From Methanobacteriota archaeon (GTDB lineage: Archaea > Halobacteriota > Methanocellia > Methanocellales > Methanocellaceae), in NCBI GenBank assembly GCA_023436075.1, contig JAEZKS010000073.1, forward strand, positions 1-14,306: a DNA stretch of 14,306 nucleotides, in the 5' to 3' direction. Below, piece after piece: positions 12,140 through 14,306 of this stretch (the stretch's first letter is position 1; each line of letters begins with the position of its first letter). Under the pieces are notes generated by a model. It was not told the origin of the DNA. It worked only from the letters and a program-made list of their open reading frames with translations, and made no database searches. The position numbers and the translations under genes are program-made.

Positions 12140-13684
12140 ATACACGCAGGTCACGTATCCGACGAGACTCAAATCGCGGACAAGACTATCAACCTTAATG
12201 AGACAACCTGTCCGAACCGAGAGCAGCGGGCTAACGGTATCAACGTATACTACGGCCCTGTCACTCAGCTGATCAAAGACGCAAAAACCGGAAAGCTCAA
12301 GATGAGCGAGCGTAACTTCCAGCAGTCCGCGGGGTGCGCCCTGAATTTTTACCTTTCCATCCGTATCAGCACGATACGTGATTCGGTGATCATTTTCCAC
12401 GCGCCGGTAGGCTGCTCCTCCTCGGCCCTCAGTTACAGGGAACTGTTCAGGAACATACCTGTCGCTGACGGAAGGCCGAACTTCGACCTGCACTGGCTGA
12501 CCACGGGCATAACTGACAAGGACGTGGTCTATGGAGCCAGCGATAAGCTGTGCCGGGCGATCAGGCTGGCAGAGCGCAGGTATAGCCCCCGGGCGATCTT
12601 TCTCCTGACCTCCTGTGCTTCCGGTATCATCGGCGAGGATCTGGAAGGTGCCGCCAGCCGGATGCAGCCCCATATCAATGCGAAGATCGTGCCCGTCCAC
12701 TGCGAGGGCATCCGGTCCCGCCTGGTCCAGACTGGCTATGATGCGTTCTGGCATGGCGTGCTTAAGTACCTGGTCAAGAAGCCAGAGAAGAAGCAGGACG
12801 ACCTGGTCAACATAGCCAGCATGCTCTCCTACACCTGGCAGGATCGGGTGGAGATCACTAAGATACTGGGCAGGATGGGGCTGCGGCCCAACTTCGTCCC
12901 CGAGTTCGCCACAGTGCAGCAGCTCGAGAAAATGTCCGAGGCTGCCCTGACCGCTCCTCTTTGCCCCACGTATACGGACTATATTTCCCGGGGCCTGGAG
13001 CAGGAGTACGGCGTACCATTTTTTATGTACCCGTCGCCGGTCGGCTTCGAGAATACCGACGGCTGGCTCCGCAAGATCGCCGAATATACCGGCAAGGAGA
13101 AGGAAGCCGAGATAGTCATCGCGGAAGAGCACAAGAAATGGGGCCCCAGGATGGACGCTGTCAGGAAAGAGCTCGAGAACTTCAAAGGCAACGGCCGGAA
13201 GATCGAAATGCTGGGCGCGCTCGGGCAGGGCCGACTGCTTACGCAATTGCCATACTTCAACGAGCTCGGCATCAAGTCCTCTGCCGCCCTCTCGCAGGAT
13301 TACGACAACCTGATCCTTGATGACCTGGAAAAAGTGGTGAGTAAGGTCGGTGACTTCAATATCCTGGTGAACACGTTCCAGGCTGCGGAGCAGGCGCACA
13401 TCACGAAGATGCTCGATCCAGACATCACGCTTACCTGCCCATTCCAGGGTAGCGCCTACAAGCGAAAAAAGGGAGCTACGAGGACCCATGCAGTAAGGTG
13501 CGACAACCTCAGGTGGAGCCTGCAGACGGCGTATGCTGGCGCCGTCGCTTATGGCAGTTTCCTGTTGCAGGGGCTGAAGAGCGACTCGTGGCAGAAGACC
13601 ATGGTACACAATACGGAGATCGGGTATAAGGACTGGTATTTCAAGCAACCGGACCCACTGTATTACCTGGAGAGAGATGCGTGA
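12140..13684 (+). CDS. NifD-like nitrogenase component 1 family subunit
   Basis: 514 residues if read from the ATA at 12140. It belongs to the nitrogenase component 1 superfamily. Visible are an N-terminal CPNREQRANGI block (C24), three P-cluster-type cysteines C66 (QQSAGC), C92 (HAPVGC) and C159 (LTSCASGIIGED) spaced 26 and 67 residues apart (NifD: 26 and 66), and a cofactor-type cysteine C275 in LCPTYTDYISRGLEQEYGVPF, matching the NifD cofactor-cysteine region. By eye the C-terminal His ligand and the SGPYHG motif are not conserved (TAYAGAVAYGSFL instead), so dinitrogenase activity is doubtful. The first ATG in frame (12302) would delete the conserved CPNRE block. The frame is open to 12098 without ATG, GTG or TTG, and GGTGA (12131-12135) faces ATA 12140. 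It is followed 10 bases later by its partner subunit. The substrate is unknown. Confidence 0.85.
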   Translation: MHAGHVSDETQIADKTINLNETTCPNREQRANGINVYYGPVTQLIKDAKTGKLKMSERNFQQSAGCALNFYLSIRISTIRDSVIIFHAPVGCSSSALSYRELFRNIPVADGRPNFDLHWLTTGITDKDVVYGASDKLCRAIRLAERRYSPRAIFLLTSCASGIIGEDLEGAASRMQPHINAKIVPVHCEGIRSRLVQTGYDAFWHGVLKYLVKKPEKKQDDLVNIASMLSYTWQDRVEITKILGRMGLRPNFVPEFATVQQLEKMSEAALTAPLCPTYTDYISRGLEQEYGVPFFMYPSPVGFENTDGWLRKIAEYTGKEKEAEIVIAEEHKKWGPRMDAVRKELENFKGNGRKIEMLGALGQGRLLTQLPYFNELGIKSSAALSQDYDNLILDDLEKVVSKVGDFNILVNTFQAAEQAHITKMLDPDITLTCPFQGSAYKRKKGATRTHAVRCDNLRWSLQTAYAGAVAYGSFLLQGLKSDSWQKTMVHNTEIGYKDWYFKQPDPLYYLERDA

Positions 13685-13694
13685 CGGAGAGGGT

Positions 13695-14306
13695 ATGGTG
13701 AATGGATTAGCCATGGACGAAGAGATATCGGATGATGAGTTCCTCGAAATAATGGAGGCGCCCAGGTACTCGTGCTCGCTTGCCGGAGCATATTCGGCAG
13801 CAGTAGCCCTCTACGGTACGGTGCCGATCCTGCACTCCGGCGGAGGCTGCGGGATCGCCCAGCTATTCGGCCAGTTCTACACTTCCGGCGAGTGCGCTCC
13901 GGGCGGGCAGGGCGGCACCAGCACCCCCTGTACTTCGCTCGTCGAGAAAGACGTCATATTCGGCGGGGAGAACCGGCTCAGGAAGCTGATCCAGTCGACG
14001 ACCGAGCTGATGGAGGGCGACCTGTACGTGGTCATTACGGGCTGCGTACCAGCGCTGATCGGGGACGATGTCGAATCCGTAGTTAAGGAGTTCAAGGTGA
14101 AGACAGATGACAGGACACCTCTCATTTATGTGAACACCTCGGGGTTTGCAGGTAACACGTACCATGGTTACGAGAAGTTCTTCGAGGCCGCGATCGACCA
14201 GTATCTGGAACCGCTGCCGAAGCAAAAGCGCCTCATCAACATCTTCGGAGTCGTGCCTTACCAGCACGTGTTCTGGAAAGGTGACCTCGAAAAGATCAAG
14301 GACACC
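13695..14306 (+). CDS. NifK/NifN-like nitrogenase component 1 subunit (partial, 3' end outside)
   Basis: The first 204 residues of a beta-type subunit. It has three P-cluster-type cysteines: C27 (YSCSLAGAYSA), C52 (HSGGGCGIAQL; spacing 25 as in NifK) and C117 (VITGCVPALIGDD). The FGGENRL block corresponds to the NifK FGGQ region, and YVNTSGFAGNTYHGYE resembles the segment around the NifK P-cluster serine. Additional cysteines C67 and C79 sit in a glycine-rich loop that I do not recognise from NifK. ATG 13695 has GGAG five bases upstream; ATG 13713 is an alternative (GGTGA 11 bases upstream). It lies 10 bases after the NifD-like gene, so translation is likely coupled and the two should form an alpha-beta complex. 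No NifH-type reductase is visible in the window. The remainder and downstream genes are cut off. Confidence 0.88.
   Translation, partial: MVNGLAMDEEISDDEFLEIMEAPRYSCSLAGAYSAAVALYGTVPILHSGGGCGIAQLFGQFYTSGECAPGGQGGTSTPCTSLVEKDVIFGGENRLRKLIQSTTELMEGDLYVVITGCVPALIGDDVESVVKEFKVKTDDRTPLIYVNTSGFAGNTYHGYEKFFEAAIDQYLEPLPKQKRLINIFGVVPYQHVFWKGDLEKIKDT

Noticed and set aside
12122..13714. Long minus-strand open frame (about 530 codons) opposite the NifD-like gene
   Set aside because: The plus strand encodes recognisable nitrogenase-family motifs across the same span. In GC-rich genes the complementary strand is often open, and the antisense product shows no recognisable domain.

Overview
The window reads as euryarchaeal methanogen chromosome, probably Methanocella or a close relative (inference). 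It encodes a protein I recognise as methanogenesis marker protein 8, an MTH865-family protein, a compact-cysteine iron-sulfur flavoprotein of the Isf type and an archaeal-style aspartate-semialdehyde dehydrogenase. Genes are preceded by AT-rich TATA-like boxes about 25-40 nt from the start, and ribosome binding sites are of the GGTGA/GGAGG type. Coding DNA is GC-rich with AT-rich gaps between genes. I saw no rRNA, tRNA, CRISPR array, insertion sequence or integrase.

Layout. 1-2239: two co-oriented Fsr-like major facilitator transporters; the first is cut by the window edge. Between them lies a long imperfect inverted repeat made of 9-nt GCCAAGG-type units. 2412-4525: a small secreted protein, a conserved protein of unknown function, a divergent membrane-anchored PsbP-like protein and a pyridoxamine-phosphate-oxidase-fold flavoprotein. 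4662-6213 (minus): a winged-helix regulator carrying four cysteines, followed 16 nt later by a seven-repeat TPR protein. 6386-7374 (plus): an MTH865-like protein and Isf. 7390-10281 (minus): RNase Z, a secreted/anchored beta-sandwich protein, aspartate-semialdehyde dehydrogenase and a 59-residue 2[4Fe-4S] ferredoxin. 10490-11323 (plus): Mmp8, whose leader contains a perfect 9-bp stem just before its ribosome binding site. 11324-12139: a long gene-poor stretch with a perfect 16-bp palindrome and an inverted repeat. 12140 to the end: a nitrogenase-component-1-like pair (NifD-like, then NifK/N-like), the second truncated by the window edge.

The most interesting region is the last. Both subunits carry the three P-cluster-type cysteines at nitrogenase-like spacing, and the NifD-like subunit keeps the cofactor cysteine position. 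By my eye alignment it lacks the cofactor histidine and the GPYHG-type C-terminal motif of true NifD. It is therefore more likely a nitrogenase-like reductase of unassigned substrate, or a cofactor-scaffold-like enzyme, than a dinitrogenase. The conserved N-terminus of the NifD-like protein runs well upstream of the first ATG with no ATG, GTG or TTG available; a strong ribosome binding site instead faces an ATA codon. Two other genes, both for exported proteins, show a similar pattern with ATT codons. Family assignments come from reading the sequence alone, with no database search.
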